From positions 744,001 to 808,000 of the forward strand of contig NZ_CP045996.1 of NCBI RefSeq assembly GCF_016899425.1: a stretch of 64,000 bases of DNA, written 5' to 3'. The DNA is from Burkholderia sp. MS389. GTDB lineage: Bacteria; Pseudomonadota; Gammaproteobacteria; Burkholderiales; Burkholderiaceae. This document shows positions 52,400 through 60,785 of the stretch, in pieces. The position numbers and the translations under genes are program-made. The notes under the pieces were generated by a model. The model searched no databases. It was not told the DNA's origin and saw nothing but the letters and a program-made list of their open reading frames with translations. Numbering within the stretch: the stretch's first letter is position 1; each line of letters begins with the position of its first letter.

Positions 52400-53470
52400 T
52401 CAGTCGATCGCCGGAATCCACGCGGCCGTCGCCGCGTCGCTCGCGCGGAACGCCGGGAACTTCGCGCCGAGTTCGGCCACGGTATGAATGTCGTTCTTCA
52501 CAAGATCGTCGCGCGTGATCAGCGTCGGCTTGACCGCGATGCGCGCGCCCGGGTTTTGCCCGGCGACCAGCAGCGCCGCGGCCCGCACCGACACCGCGCC
52601 GACGACCGCCGGATTGGTCGCGGCCGTCGCGACCCATGCGCTGTTCGGCGCGCGGATGGCCTCGATGTCGGCCGTCGACACGTCCGCGCTGTAGATGCGC
52701 AGCTTCGACGACAGCCGGGCCTCGTCGGCCGCGAGCTTCGCGCCGCGCGCGAATTCGTCGTACGGCGCGAACACGACGCGAATGTCCGGATTCGCGCGAT
52801 ACACGGCCGCCGCCTGGTTCGCGACCGACTGCGCGATCGGATTGTCGACGGTGCCCCAGCGCGCCTTTTCCCGAACCTGCGGGTGCGCGCGCTTGAAATC
52901 GCGCCACGCGGCATCGCGCCGGTCGAGCGGCGCGAATCCGGCCACGTACACATACCCTGCCGAGAACGCGTCGCCGTTGTCCTTCACCGCCTGATCGAGC
53001 AGCAGGTTCGCGAGGTCGCGATCGTTCTGCTCGATCTGCGGCACCTTCGGATTGGCGAGATCGACGTCGAACGCGACGACCTTGATGCCTTTGTCGAGCG
53101 CACGCTGAACGACGTCCTTCAACGATTCCGGCAAGCCGTGATTGACGATGATCGCGGACACGCCGATGTTGATTGCCTGCTGAATCTGCTCGCGCTGTTC
53201 GGCTGCGTCCTGCCGCCCTTCGTAGATGCGCAGATCGACGCCGAGCGCGCGTGCCTGCTTCTGCGCGCCGGCTTCGTAGGCCTGGAAGAAATCGCCGGTC
53301 GACAGGTAGTTGACGAGCGCGATCTTCACGCCGCCCTTGTCGAACGGTGCGGGCGCGCCCTTGAGCGGGCCGGCGTGTGCCGCGGGCATACCGAGCGCGA
53401 GTGCGGCGCCCAATACGAGTGCTCCGAGTTTCGGTTCGAGGCGCGACTTTCGGCGAAGCAACGAGCGCAT
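52400..53470 (-). CDS. Sugar-type ABC transporter substrate-binding protein (RbsB/periplasmic-binding 4 family)
   Basis: This 356-residue receptor has a signal peptide ending MPAAHA near residue 33. The mature lobe contains GGVKIALVNYLSTGDFFQAYEAGAQKQA, then EQREQIQQAINIGVSAIIVNHG and GIKVVAFDVDL, the pattern of RbsB-type proteins. Two further lobes follow with VVFAPYDEFARGAKLAADEA. It probably binds a small polar ligand such as a sugar or polyol. A promoter-like pair stands upstream. It is encoded after its permease, which is unusual but seen in related operons. Confidence 0.88.
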   Translation of the reverse strand: MRSLLRRKSRLEPKLGALVLGAALALGMPAAHAGPLKGAPAPFDKGGVKIALVNYLSTGDFFQAYEAGAQKQARALGVDLRIYEGRQDAAEQREQIQQAINIGVSAIIVNHGLPESLKDVVQRALDKGIKVVAFDVDLANPKVPQIEQNDRDLANLLLDQAVKDNGDAFSAGYVYVAGFAPLDRRDAAWRDFKRAHPQVREKARWGTVDNPIAQSVANQAAAVYRANPDIRVVFAPYDEFARGAKLAADEARLSSKLRIYSADVSTADIEAIRAPNSAWVATAATNPAVVGAVSVRAAALLVAGQNPGARIAVKPTLITRDDLVKNDIHTVAELGAKFPAFRASDAATAAWIPAID

Positions 53471-53550
53471 GGCGTGTCTGTCTCCGTACAGGACGATATC
53501 GGCTCAATCTATCAGCACGGCACGCGAACTCAAACCGACCGATTCGGCAA

Positions 53551-53580
53551 TCGATATTACTTTGGATAACAAACGGTCAA
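53551..53580 (-). promoter_or_regulatory. Candidate promoter of the substrate-binding-protein gene
   Basis: On the minus strand TTGACC (53580-53575) and TATCGA (53556-53551) are 18 bases apart, about 80 bases before the gene start. This could give extra expression of the binding protein relative to the upstream ABC genes. Confidence 0.45.
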
Positions 53581-53636
53581 GCTTGAAGATTCTTCGGACC
53601 CTTGGACGCAGGAACCGAGTCTTGGCGCCCTCACCG

Positions 53637-54695
53637 TCACGCCCGGGCATCCGTACGGCGACCGATGCCGAACGTAAACGCCAGGGCGAGCACGAGGAGC
53701 ACGCCCTTGATGAAGTCCTGCATATAGTAGGGAGCATTCAGCATCGTCAGCCCGTTGAGCAACACGCCGACGAACACCGCGCCGACGACCGTGCCGAACA
53801 CGTTGGGCCGCTTCGCGCCCCACACCGCGTAACCGATCAGCGCGGCCGCCACCGCGTCGAGCAGCAGCGAGTGGCCCGCACTCACGTCGCCGCGGCCAAC
53901 TCGCGCGGCGATCAGCACGCCGCCCAGCGACGCGATCGCGCCCGACACGACGTACGCGGCGACACGGTAGCGCGCGGCCGGCGCACCGGCCAGCCGCGCG
54001 GCCGTTTCGTTGCCGCCGATCGCGTAGATCACGCGGCCCCAGCGCGTCGCTTCCATCGTGATGCAGGCCAGCACCGTCACGGCCGCCAGCAGCAGCACCG
54101 GCAACGGTACGACGTCGAACACGCGCAGGCGGCCGAGCGCGAGGAACGCGTTGGGGAACACGCCGGTGGCGTCGGTGCCGTCCGGCAGCACGGAGCCGGT
54201 CGCGAGCGAACGGCCGCCGGTCGGAATCAACTGCAGGCCGGCCAGCAGGAACAGCGTGCCCAGCGTCGCGAGCTGGTCGGGCACGCGCAGCCGCGTAATC
54301 AGCAAGCCGTTGAACAAGCCGGCGGCCACGCCAAGCGCGACGCAGGCGAGCGCGGCAGCCCACGCGCTGCCGTGCCAGACGACCAGCACGTAGCTCGCGG
54401 CCATCTGCGCGGTCGCGGCCATGCTGCCGACCGACAGGTCGAAACCGCCGGCCGCGAGCGTGACCGTCACGCCGATGCCGAGCAACGCGACGATCGACAC
54501 CGCCTGCAGGATGCTGAACAGATTGTCGAGGTTCAGGAACGCGGGCTCCTTGCGCGCGAATACGACCACGAGGATCGCCAGCACGAGCAGGATGCCGGTC
54601 CGTTCGAGCGCATCGCGGAGACGGACCGGCCAGGGGCGCGACGAACGTTGGACGGATGCGGCATGACGGTCAGCGGAAGAAGTCACGGGTTTCAT
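53637..54695 (-). CDS. Sugar-type ABC transporter permease (RbsC-like)
   Basis: This 352-residue membrane protein follows the RbsC pattern: LNLDNLFSILQAVSIVALLGIGVTVTLAAGGFDLSVGSMA, then VVGLFNG-like GLFNGLLITRLRVPDQLATLGTLF and the C-terminal AIGGNETAARLAGAPAARYRVAAYVVSG, the coupling region. About nine or ten hydrophobic helices are visible. The ATG overlaps the stop of the upstream ATPase by four bases. It forms the channel for the ligand caught by the downstream receptor. Confidence 0.9.
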   Translation of the reverse strand: MKPVTSSADRHAASVQRSSRPWPVRLRDALERTGILLVLAILVVVFARKEPAFLNLDNLFSILQAVSIVALLGIGVTVTLAAGGFDLSVGSMAATAQMAASYVLVVWHGSAWAAALACVALGVAAGLFNGLLITRLRVPDQLATLGTLFLLAGLQLIPTGGRSLATGSVLPDGTDATGVFPNAFLALGRLRVFDVVPLPVLLLAAVTVLACITMEATRWGRVIYAIGGNETAARLAGAPAARYRVAAYVVSGAIASLGGVLIAARVGRGDVSAGHSLLLDAVAAALIGYAVWGAKRPNVFGTVVGAVFVGVLLNGLTMLNAPYYMQDFIKGVLLVLALAFTFGIGRRTDARA

Positions 54696-56260
54696 GAGCA
54701 GGCACGCACGATGGAAGAAGTCGGAGGCTGGCAATCGAGCGTCGCGCGATCGAACCGCACGATACGATCGGCGATCTCGGCGGCTTCCTCGAGATCGCTG
54801 ACGAACACGATCGTCGCGCGCTCATGCGCATGACGCCGCAGCGTATCGACGATATCGGCGCGCGCGCCCGCATCGATGCCCTGGAACGGCTCGTCGAGCA
54901 GCAACAGCCGCGCCGGTTCGGCGTGCCAGCGCGCGAGCACGACCTTCTGCTGGTTGCCGCCGGACAGGTGCGCGACGCGATCGTCGGGCCCCTCGCAGCG
55001 AATGCCGAACCGCGCGATCGCCGCCGCGGCGGCCGTGCGTTCGCGCGCTCGGCGCACCGCGCCGCTCGCGAACCAGCGCGACAGGAACGGAAAGCCGATC
55101 GTGCCCGCGATCGATGCGAACGGGACGCTGTCGGGGAACAGCGACGTGCGCCAGCGGTCCTCGCCGGCCAGGAATACGCCGGCGCGAATCGCGTCCGCCG
55201 GCGAACGTGGCCGCCACGGCCGGCCGTCGAGCGTCATCTCGCCGGCCGCCGCCCGCACCGCGCCGAAGATCGTCCGCGCGAAGCGCGATTTGCCGCCGCC
55301 GACGGGGCCCGCGATCGCGACGATCTCGCCGCGCCGGACGTCGAGGTCGAACGGCGTGCCGGTCGGCGTCAGCCGGACCTGCCGCGCGCTGAAGCCTGAG
55401 CCGACCACACCTGCGGATTCGACCCGCCCGGCACGCTCCGGCGCTGCTGCACGCGCACGCGGCAAGGGCCGCCCGATCATCGTTTCCACCGCGGCGTCGA
55501 AATCGATCGGCGCGGCCAGATCGGCGACGATCCGGCCGTCGCGGACGATCGCCGCGCGATCGGCGATGCGGCGCAAATCGCCGAGCCGATGCGATACCAG
55601 CAGGATGGCGACGCCATCGCGGCGCAACGCGTCCACCAGCACGAACAGCCGCTCGGCCTCCGCCGCTGACAGGCTCGCGGTCGGCTCGTCGAGAATCAGC
55701 AACGACGGTTGCCCGGCCAGCGCACGCGCCAGCGTCACACGTTGCTGGTCGGCCAGCGACAGCGCGGCGAGCGGCGCCGCCAGGTCGACGTCGAGCCCGA
55801 CCCGCGCGGCGAGCGATCGTGCCGCGTCGCGGCGAGCTGCCGGCGGCACGCGCCACGGCGACGCCGGATCGCACAGCCGGTCGAGCAGCAGGTTGTCCGC
55901 GATCGACAGCGTCGGCACGACGGCATCGGCCACCGACTGGTGCACGGTCGCGACACCGAGCCGCTTGGCCGCGTGCGGCGACGCCGGCCGATACGGTTCG
56001 CCGCGCAGCGTCAGCGTGCCGCCGTCCGCGTGCAGCGCACCGCTCAGGATCTTGACGAAGGTCGACTTGCCCGCGCCGTTCGCGCCCATCAACGCGACGA
56101 CTTCGCCGGCGCCGATCGACAGGTCGAGCGCCGACAGTGCGACGGTCGCGTCGAATCGCTTCGCGATGCCCGTGGCGCTCAGGACGGGCGGCAACGCCGA
56201 TCGACGGGGGCGATCTTCGCGCCGCGTCGCGTCCACGGTTTCGTTCGTCGCGCGATTCAT
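54692..56260 (-). CDS. Sugar-type ABC transporter ATPase, two-domain (RbsA-like)
   Basis: This 522-residue protein has two fused nucleotide-binding domains. The first has Walker A GANGAGKST at residues 59-67, an LSLADQQRVTLARAL signature (atypical, lacking GG) and LLILDEPTASLS. The second has GPVGGGKSR near residue 320 as a degenerate Walker A and HLSGGNQQKVVLARW with LLLLDEPFQGIDAGA. A degenerate second site is usual in RbsA-type ATPases. It is coupled to the permease by a four-base overlap and preceded, 102 bases upstream, by an LLM monooxygenase gene. Confidence 0.9.
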   Translation of the reverse strand: MNRATNETVDATRREDRPRRSALPPVLSATGIAKRFDATVALSALDLSIGAGEVVALMGANGAGKSTFVKILSGALHADGGTLTLRGEPYRPASPHAAKRLGVATVHQSVADAVVPTLSIADNLLLDRLCDPASPWRVPPAARRDAARSLAARVGLDVDLAAPLAALSLADQQRVTLARALAGQPSLLILDEPTASLSAAEAERLFVLVDALRRDGVAILLVSHRLGDLRRIADRAAIVRDGRIVADLAAPIDFDAAVETMIGRPLPRARAAAPERAGRVESAGVVGSGFSARQVRLTPTGTPFDLDVRRGEIVAIAGPVGGGKSRFARTIFGAVRAAAGEMTLDGRPWRPRSPADAIRAGVFLAGEDRWRTSLFPDSVPFASIAGTIGFPFLSRWFASGAVRRARERTAAAAAIARFGIRCEGPDDRVAHLSGGNQQKVVLARWHAEPARLLLLDEPFQGIDAGARADIVDTLRRHAHERATIVFVSDLEEAAEIADRIVRFDRATLDCQPPTSSIVRACS

Positions 56261-56362
56261 GCCGGAAGATTCCGGCCGGCACGATGCGGTTGCAGCAGGA
56301 ACAGTACGTCATCGGTCATGTCATGCCACTCCGCGGAAAGTCGTTCGGTATCGATCGGATCG

Positions 56363-57745
56363 TCAGCCCGCTTCAGGCACGGGAAACCGGAACGACGCGC
56401 CATGGGCCGTGTCCGGCAGGCGGTCGCGCCCGCTCAGCCGGGAACGGAAGGTGCCGCCCGCCGGCGACGTCCGGTACAGGCCGCGCTTTTTCAGTTCCGG
56501 CACGATCAGTTCGGCGAAATCGTCGAGCGTGCCCGGGCTGATCAGCGGATTGAGCATGTAGCCGCTCGTCGTCGACTGCCGCGCATGCTCGGCGAGTTGG
56601 TCCGCGACTTCGTCGGGGGAGCCGACGAGGATCAGGTCGGTGCCGCGCGTGACGCTCGCGAACTTGCGCCGCACGTCGCCGGCGGTGAGCGGCTTGCCGC
56701 TGCCATCCGGCCGCACCACGTAGGACGTCAGCCCTTCCGTCTGCGTCGTCAGCGGTTCGTCGTCCGCATAGCGGTCGATGTCGATGCCGGTGTCGCCCGC
56801 ATAGCTGACGAGCTGCGCGTGCTGGTGATAGTGCTGCTGCAGCGTGTGATATTTCTCCTTCGCGTCGCCCGACGAGCGCGCGGTCACGATCCGCAGCACC
56901 GTCAGCGACTTCACGTCGTCCGCCGCGCGGCCGCGCTCGGCCGCGCGCCGGCGAATCTCGTCGAGGCCCGCGCGAATCTCGTGCGGATTCGACTTCGCGA
57001 CGAACACCACTTCCGCGTGCTTCGCCGCGAACTCGCGCCCGCGCCCCGACCAGCCGGCCTGGATCAGTACGGGCGAGCGCTGCGGCGACGGCGCACAGAC
57101 GTGCGGCCCCTGCACGCGGTAATGCCTGCCTTCGTGCGCGATTGGCCGCACGCGGTCGCCACGCGCATAGCGCGGCGCGTGCTTGTCGGCGACGACCGCG
57201 TCGTCCGCCCAGCTTCCTTCCCACAGTTTGTAGACGACGTCGAGAAATTCCTCCGCGCGCGCATAGCGTTCGTCATGGCCGATCATCCGGTCGAGCCCGA
57301 AGTTGCGCGCCGCGCTCGTCAGGTAGGACGTCACGATGTTCCAGCCGATCCGGCCGTTGCTCAGATGATCGAGCGTGCTGAAGCGGCGCGCGAGCGCGAA
57401 CGGATGCTCGTACGTCGTGCTCGCCGTCACGCCGAACGCGAGCCGCTCGGTCTGCGCGACGAGCGCCGGAATCAGCATCATCGGATCGTTCGCGGGCGCC
57501 TCGACCGCCCACTGCACCGCGGCGTCGGCCGACCCGCCATAGACGTCGTACAGGCCGAGCACGTCCGCGAAGAACAGCATGTCGAGATCGGCCTGCTCGG
57601 CCGTGCGCGCGAGGTTCGACCAGAACGGGAGCGTATTCGCGCGCAGCCGCTCGTCGGCGGGATGGGTCCACAGGCTCGGCGCGCCGCCGCAGCCGACGCT
57701 GGCTTGTTCGTACAGGGAAAACAGCAAGGGGCGAGGATCGGACAT
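56363..57745 (-). CDS. LLM-class FMN-dependent monooxygenase, NtaA/SnaA/DszA family
   Basis: This 460-residue enzyme has the features of the nitrilotriacetate/dibenzothiophene-sulfone monooxygenase group. These are NLARTAEQADLDMLFFADVLG, PALVAQTERLAFGVTASTTYEHPFALARRFSTLDHLSNGRIGWNIVTSY, AARNFGLDRMIGHDERYARAEEF and PVLIQAGWSGRGREFAAKHAE. The C-terminus has GTLDDFAELIVPELKKRGLYR. It needs FMNH2 from a reductase that is not encoded nearby. Downstream lies a sugar-type ABC importer, upstream an amino-acid-type importer, so its substrate could come through either. Confidence 0.9.
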   Translation of the reverse strand: MSDPRPLLFSLYEQASVGCGGAPSLWTHPADERLRANTLPFWSNLARTAEQADLDMLFFADVLGLYDVYGGSADAAVQWAVEAPANDPMMLIPALVAQTERLAFGVTASTTYEHPFALARRFSTLDHLSNGRIGWNIVTSYLTSAARNFGLDRMIGHDERYARAEEFLDVVYKLWEGSWADDAVVADKHAPRYARGDRVRPIAHEGRHYRVQGPHVCAPSPQRSPVLIQAGWSGRGREFAAKHAEVVFVAKSNPHEIRAGLDEIRRRAAERGRAADDVKSLTVLRIVTARSSGDAKEKYHTLQQHYHQHAQLVSYAGDTGIDIDRYADDEPLTTQTEGLTSYVVRPDGSGKPLTAGDVRRKFASVTRGTDLILVGSPDEVADQLAEHARQSTTSGYMLNPLISPGTLDDFAELIVPELKKRGLYRTSPAGGTFRSRLSGRDRLPDTAHGASFRFPVPEAG

Positions 57746-57771
57746 CGTCGAAATCGGTACCAGGCAAGAAA

Positions 57772-58539
57772 TCAGTTGGGTGCCGCCCACGCGCCCGACG
57801 ACGCGCGGCCGCGCGGTGCGGACACGCGGTCGTCGGGCGTGCGCGTCAGGTAGCGATTGATGCGCTTCTCGAGACGGGCGGCGGGAATGGTCAGCAGCGC
57901 GACCAGCACGACATAGACGATCGCCGCGCCAGCCAGCGGTTCGTACACGCGCAACGTCTCGAAGCGCAGCGTATTGGCCGTGCCCATCACGTCGAACACG
58001 GTCACGGTCGACGCGAGGACGGTCGATTTCAGCAGCAGGATTGCCTCGCCGGTGAGCGCAGGCAGCGCAAGCCGCCATGCACGCGGCCCGACGATGCGGC
58101 GCAGCACCTGCATGCGCGTCATCCCGTAGGCATGGCCGGCCTCGATCTCGCCGGCCGGCACGCCGGCGATCGCGCCGCGCAGGATCGTCGCGACGTACGC
58201 GCTCTCGTTCACGCTCAACGCGACGATCGCGTACCAGAACGCGTCGCGCAGCAGCGGCGACGCCCAGCTGTCGCGCATCCATTCGCGCGGAACGATCTGC
58301 CCGAATCCGTAGTACAGCAGATAGAGCTGAACGAGCAGCGGCGTGCCGCGGATCAGCATGAGCCAGCCGCGCGCGGACCAGCGCAGCGGCGGATGGCGTG
58401 CACCGGCGGCGAGCGCGAGCGGCACGCCCAGCAGCACGCTGGCCGCGCCCGACCAAAACGTCAGCGCGAGCGTGGTCGGCACCGCGGCGAGCAGCTTCGG
58501 CATCACCGTGTCGAGCAGAAAAGGCAGCGAGAAGATCAT
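57772..58539 (-). CDS. Polar amino acid/cystine-type ABC transporter permease
   Basis: This 255-residue permease has the HisMQ-type organisation. AVPTTLALTFWSGAASVLLGVPLALAAG leads the first helices, RGTPLLVQLYLLYYGFGQIVP is the family signature, and the coupling EAA loop is seen in IEAGHAYGMTRMQVLRRIVGPRAWRLALPAL. AILLLKSTVLASTVTVFDVMG follows. The C-terminal tail is hydrophilic. It pairs with the permease upstream (four-base overlap), giving a heterodimer like HisM/HisQ. Confidence 0.9.
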   Translation of the reverse strand: MIFSLPFLLDTVMPKLLAAVPTTLALTFWSGAASVLLGVPLALAAGARHPPLRWSARGWLMLIRGTPLLVQLYLLYYGFGQIVPREWMRDSWASPLLRDAFWYAIVALSVNESAYVATILRGAIAGVPAGEIEAGHAYGMTRMQVLRRIVGPRAWRLALPALTGEAILLLKSTVLASTVTVFDVMGTANTLRFETLRVYEPLAGAAIVYVVLVALLTIPAARLEKRINRYLTRTPDDRVSAPRGRASSGAWAAPN

Positions 58540-59270
58540 GTCGTCGCGCGCCTCGTGCCGCGATTCGCATGCCGTTCGAGCGCCGCGAAAATGCCGGTCG
58601 ACGTGATGCTCAGCAGCAGGAACAGTGCGGCCGTGACCAGATAGAAGAAGACGTAGTGCCGCGTCGCACCGGCCGCGAGCTGGCTCGCCTTCAGCAGATC
58701 CGTGAACGAACCGAGCACGCTGATGAACGACGCGTCCTTGGTCGCGTTCAGCCACACGTTGCCGACGCCCGGCAGCGCGAGCCGCGCGGCGGCCGGGAGC
58801 CGGATGCGCGCGAACGTCTGCCAGGGCGTCATCCCGTACGCGTGCGCGGCTTCGATCTCACCGACCGGCACGTTGACGAGCGCCGCGCGGAAGATGTCGG
58901 TGAGATACGCACCCTGGATGAAACCGAGCGACAGCGCGGCGACGACGAACGGATCGAACGCGAAGTCGCCGGACACGATGCCGCTGCCGCGCAGCGCGTT
59001 CTCGATGGCTGGCGCGACCGCGTAGAACGCGAGCAGCAGGCACAACAGCTCGGGCAGCGCGCGCACGAGCGTCGTGTAGAGGCGCGCCAGCCACACGAGC
59101 GCCGCGTATCGCGACAGCTTGCCGAGCGCGCCGGCGATGCCGAGCAGCACGCCGGTGCAGAACGATGCCGCCGCGACGCCGAATGTCAGCGCGAACGCGC
59201 CCGCGAACACGCGGCCATAACCGCCGTCGCCGAATGCGAGCAACGCGAGCAGCGAATCGTCGCCGGCCAT
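58536..59270 (-). CDS. Polar amino acid/cystine-type ABC transporter permease (partner)
   Basis: This 244-residue permease matches HisQ/TcyB-type proteins: GAFALTFGVAAASFCTGVLLGI, LARLYTTLVRALPELLCLLLAFY (the RgxPelv motif), AYLTDIFRAALVNVPVGEIEAAHAYGMTPWQTFARI and LLKASQLA. The start overlaps no gene; only four bases separate it from the stop of the binding-protein gene. Together with its partner it forms the membrane domain. No ATPase gene belonging to this system is present in the window, so it must use one encoded elsewhere. Confidence 0.9.
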   Translation of the reverse strand: MAGDDSLLALLAFGDGGYGRVFAGAFALTFGVAAASFCTGVLLGIAGALGKLSRYAALVWLARLYTTLVRALPELLCLLLAFYAVAPAIENALRGSGIVSGDFAFDPFVVAALSLGFIQGAYLTDIFRAALVNVPVGEIEAAHAYGMTPWQTFARIRLPAAARLALPGVGNVWLNATKDASFISVLGSFTDLLKASQLAAGATRHYVFFYLVTAALFLLLSITSTGIFAALERHANRGTRRATT

Positions 59271-59274
59271 GCGC

Positions 59275-60078
59275 TCAGCGACCCTTCTCGATCGTGCCTT
59301 TCAGGTTCGGATAGCGGGCGGTGATCGCATCCCACGTGCCGTCCTGCTGCAGTTGCGCGATCGCGGTCGACAGCTTGCCGCGCAGCGCATCGCCATGCCG
59401 CACACCCGCGCCGATGCCGAGCCCCAACACCGGATTGTCCGCGCACGTGGCCTTGACCTCGAAGTCCTTGCCGTCGCGCGACGCGAGGAACGCCGTGAAC
59501 AGCCCCTTGCCTTCCTGCACGTAGTCGACGCGACCGGACACCAGATCCGCGAGCGCATTGTCGAACTTGTCGAACGCCTTGATCTGCGCATCCTGCTTGA
59601 AGCGGGCATCGAGGAACGCCGAGAAGTTCGTGCCGGCCTCGACGCCGATCACGCGGCCCTTGAAGGTGGCGGGCACCGCGCAGTCGACGCGGCGCCGGTC
59701 GCTTTTCGCGCCGACGAACACGGTCGGCGATTCGTAATACGCGCGGCTGAAATCGATGGCTTTCTGCCGCTCACCGGTGATCGTCATCGACGACCAGATC
59801 ACGTCGATCTTGCGGTTCTGCAACGCCGGAATCAGGCCGTCCCACGCAATGTCGGTAAGCTCGCAGCGCACGTTCAGCTTGCCGCACGCGGCCTCGAGCA
59901 CGTCGATTTCCCAGCCCTTCCACTTGCCGGAGGCATCCTTCGAAAAGAACGGCGGGTACGACTCGGCGTCGATGCCGACGCGCACCGTCGGCTGGGCCGC
60001 ATGGGAAACCGGCGCAAGGCCGAGCACGAACAGCGCGGCCGCGACACGGCGGCCCCCGGAACGCATCAAACGATTCAT
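59275..60078 (-). CDS. Polar amino acid/cystine-type ABC substrate-binding protein
   Basis: This 267-residue periplasmic protein starts with a signal peptide that ends PVSHA near residue 27. The mature part has RVGIDAESYPPFFSKDASGKWKG, the classic opening of family 3 receptors, then GWEIDVLEAACGKLNVRCE, DVIWSSMTITGERQKAIDFS and PYYE-like AYYESPTVFV. A start at 60087 is equally possible; neither has a strong ribosome site. It is the first gene of a three-gene unit lacking an ATPase. The ligand may be a sulfur-containing amino acid, judging by neighbours. Confidence 0.9.
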   Translation of the reverse strand: MNRLMRSGGRRVAAALFVLGLAPVSHAAQPTVRVGIDAESYPPFFSKDASGKWKGWEIDVLEAACGKLNVRCELTDIAWDGLIPALQNRKIDVIWSSMTITGERQKAIDFSRAYYESPTVFVGAKSDRRRVDCAVPATFKGRVIGVEAGTNFSAFLDARFKQDAQIKAFDKFDNALADLVSGRVDYVQEGKGLFTAFLASRDGKDFEVKATCADNPVLGLGIGAGVRHGDALRGKLSTAIAQLQQDGTWDAITARYPNLKGTIEKGR

Positions 60079-60257
60079 GTGGCGCATTTCTGGAATAACG
60101 TCGGAACGACCGGCGTTGCAGCCGGCAGGAGGCGTGACTGTAATGCGCGCCGAAGCGTGTACCAAATGGTTATTTTTTCGATGGATATCTGATCGCGCGA
60201 TATGCGCGCAACCGCGTACCGTCCGACGTCCGGCACGGTACGCGGTTCATCCGTCGT

Positions 60258-60420
60258 TCACGCCGCCACGGCCTCGCGCCGCAACGCCGGCAGTTCCAGA
60301 TTCGCGCGGAAATCGCCGCCCATATGGTCGATATCGAGCAGATCGCGCCGCCGCAACTCGGGCAGCAAGCCGTTGAGCAGCAGGTCTTCCCGGTCCGGCT
60401 GGCCGAGCCCGTGCAGCGGC
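60258..60420 (-). pseudogene. Remnant of an LLM flavin monooxygenase C-terminus
   Basis: The last 45-50 codons of a minus-strand frame read PDREDLLLNGLLPELRRRDL, then HMGGDFRANLELPALRRE before the stop. This is the C-terminal pattern of the NtaA/SnaA monooxygenase family (VPELxRRGL ... LRxNLGL). Sequence upstream of about 60420 no longer resembles the family, so only the 3' end remains. An actual short gene cannot be excluded. Confidence 0.5.
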
Positions 60421-60440
60421 GGCGCGCCCGCCGTACACGG

Positions 60441-60549
60441 CTGCAACGGATCGCGCGGGACCCGTACGGTTCGTTCGACCCGCGCTATCCGGTCGGCTGG
60501 ATCATCGGCGAAGGACTCGACGCGGTCGGTATTCACGGCGACGCGCGCC
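60441..60549 (+). pseudogene. Remnant of an oligopeptide-type ABC ATPase
   Basis: The plus strand here reads RDPYGSFDPRYPVGWIIGEGL in one frame, slightly altered from the Q-loop region of DppF/OppF/GsiA ATPases (FQDPYGSLDPR followed by VGxIIxEGL). Walker A and signature regions are absent. It abuts the monooxygenase remnant on the other strand. Confidence 0.45.
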
Positions 60550-60572
60550 GCCGCCCGCGCGACAACCGCGCG

Positions 60573-60785
60573 TCACCGCCCGATCGGCAACCCGGTCGGT
60601 TCGATCCAGCCGAGCTTGTACGCGATCAGCAGCGACAGAAACAGCGTGACCGACAACCCGACGCGCGCGGCGAGCGACCACGCCATCCGCTTGGATTTGC
60701 CGCGATCGTGATTCATGAAGTACAGCGCGAAGATCAGGCTCGCGATGATCATCGCGAATGCCACAGAAACCAGCAGGGTTTTCAT
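60573..60785 (-). CDS. DUF2909 twin-transmembrane protein
   Basis: This 70-residue protein has two hydrophobic segments, about residues 4-23 and 42-61, joined by a basic loop DRGKSKRMAWSLAARVGLSV. The ending KLGWIEPTGLPIGR is typical of DUF2909. Such proteins usually sit beside cytochrome oxidase assembly genes; here none is near. The ATG overlaps the stop of the upstream gene by four bases, so the pair forms a small operon. Confidence 0.82.
   Translation of the reverse strand: MKTLLVSVAFAMIIASLIFALYFMNHDRGKSKRMAWSLAARVGLSVTLFLSLLIAYKLGWIEPTGLPIGR

Noticed and set aside
51797-53569. Open plus-strand frame of about 590 codons
   Set aside because: It mirrors osmC and the sugar-binding-protein gene and shows no domain features.
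55709-57853. Open plus-strand frame of about 714 codons
   Set aside because: It is antisense to the RbsA-type ATPase and the LLM monooxygenase, both well supported on the minus strand.
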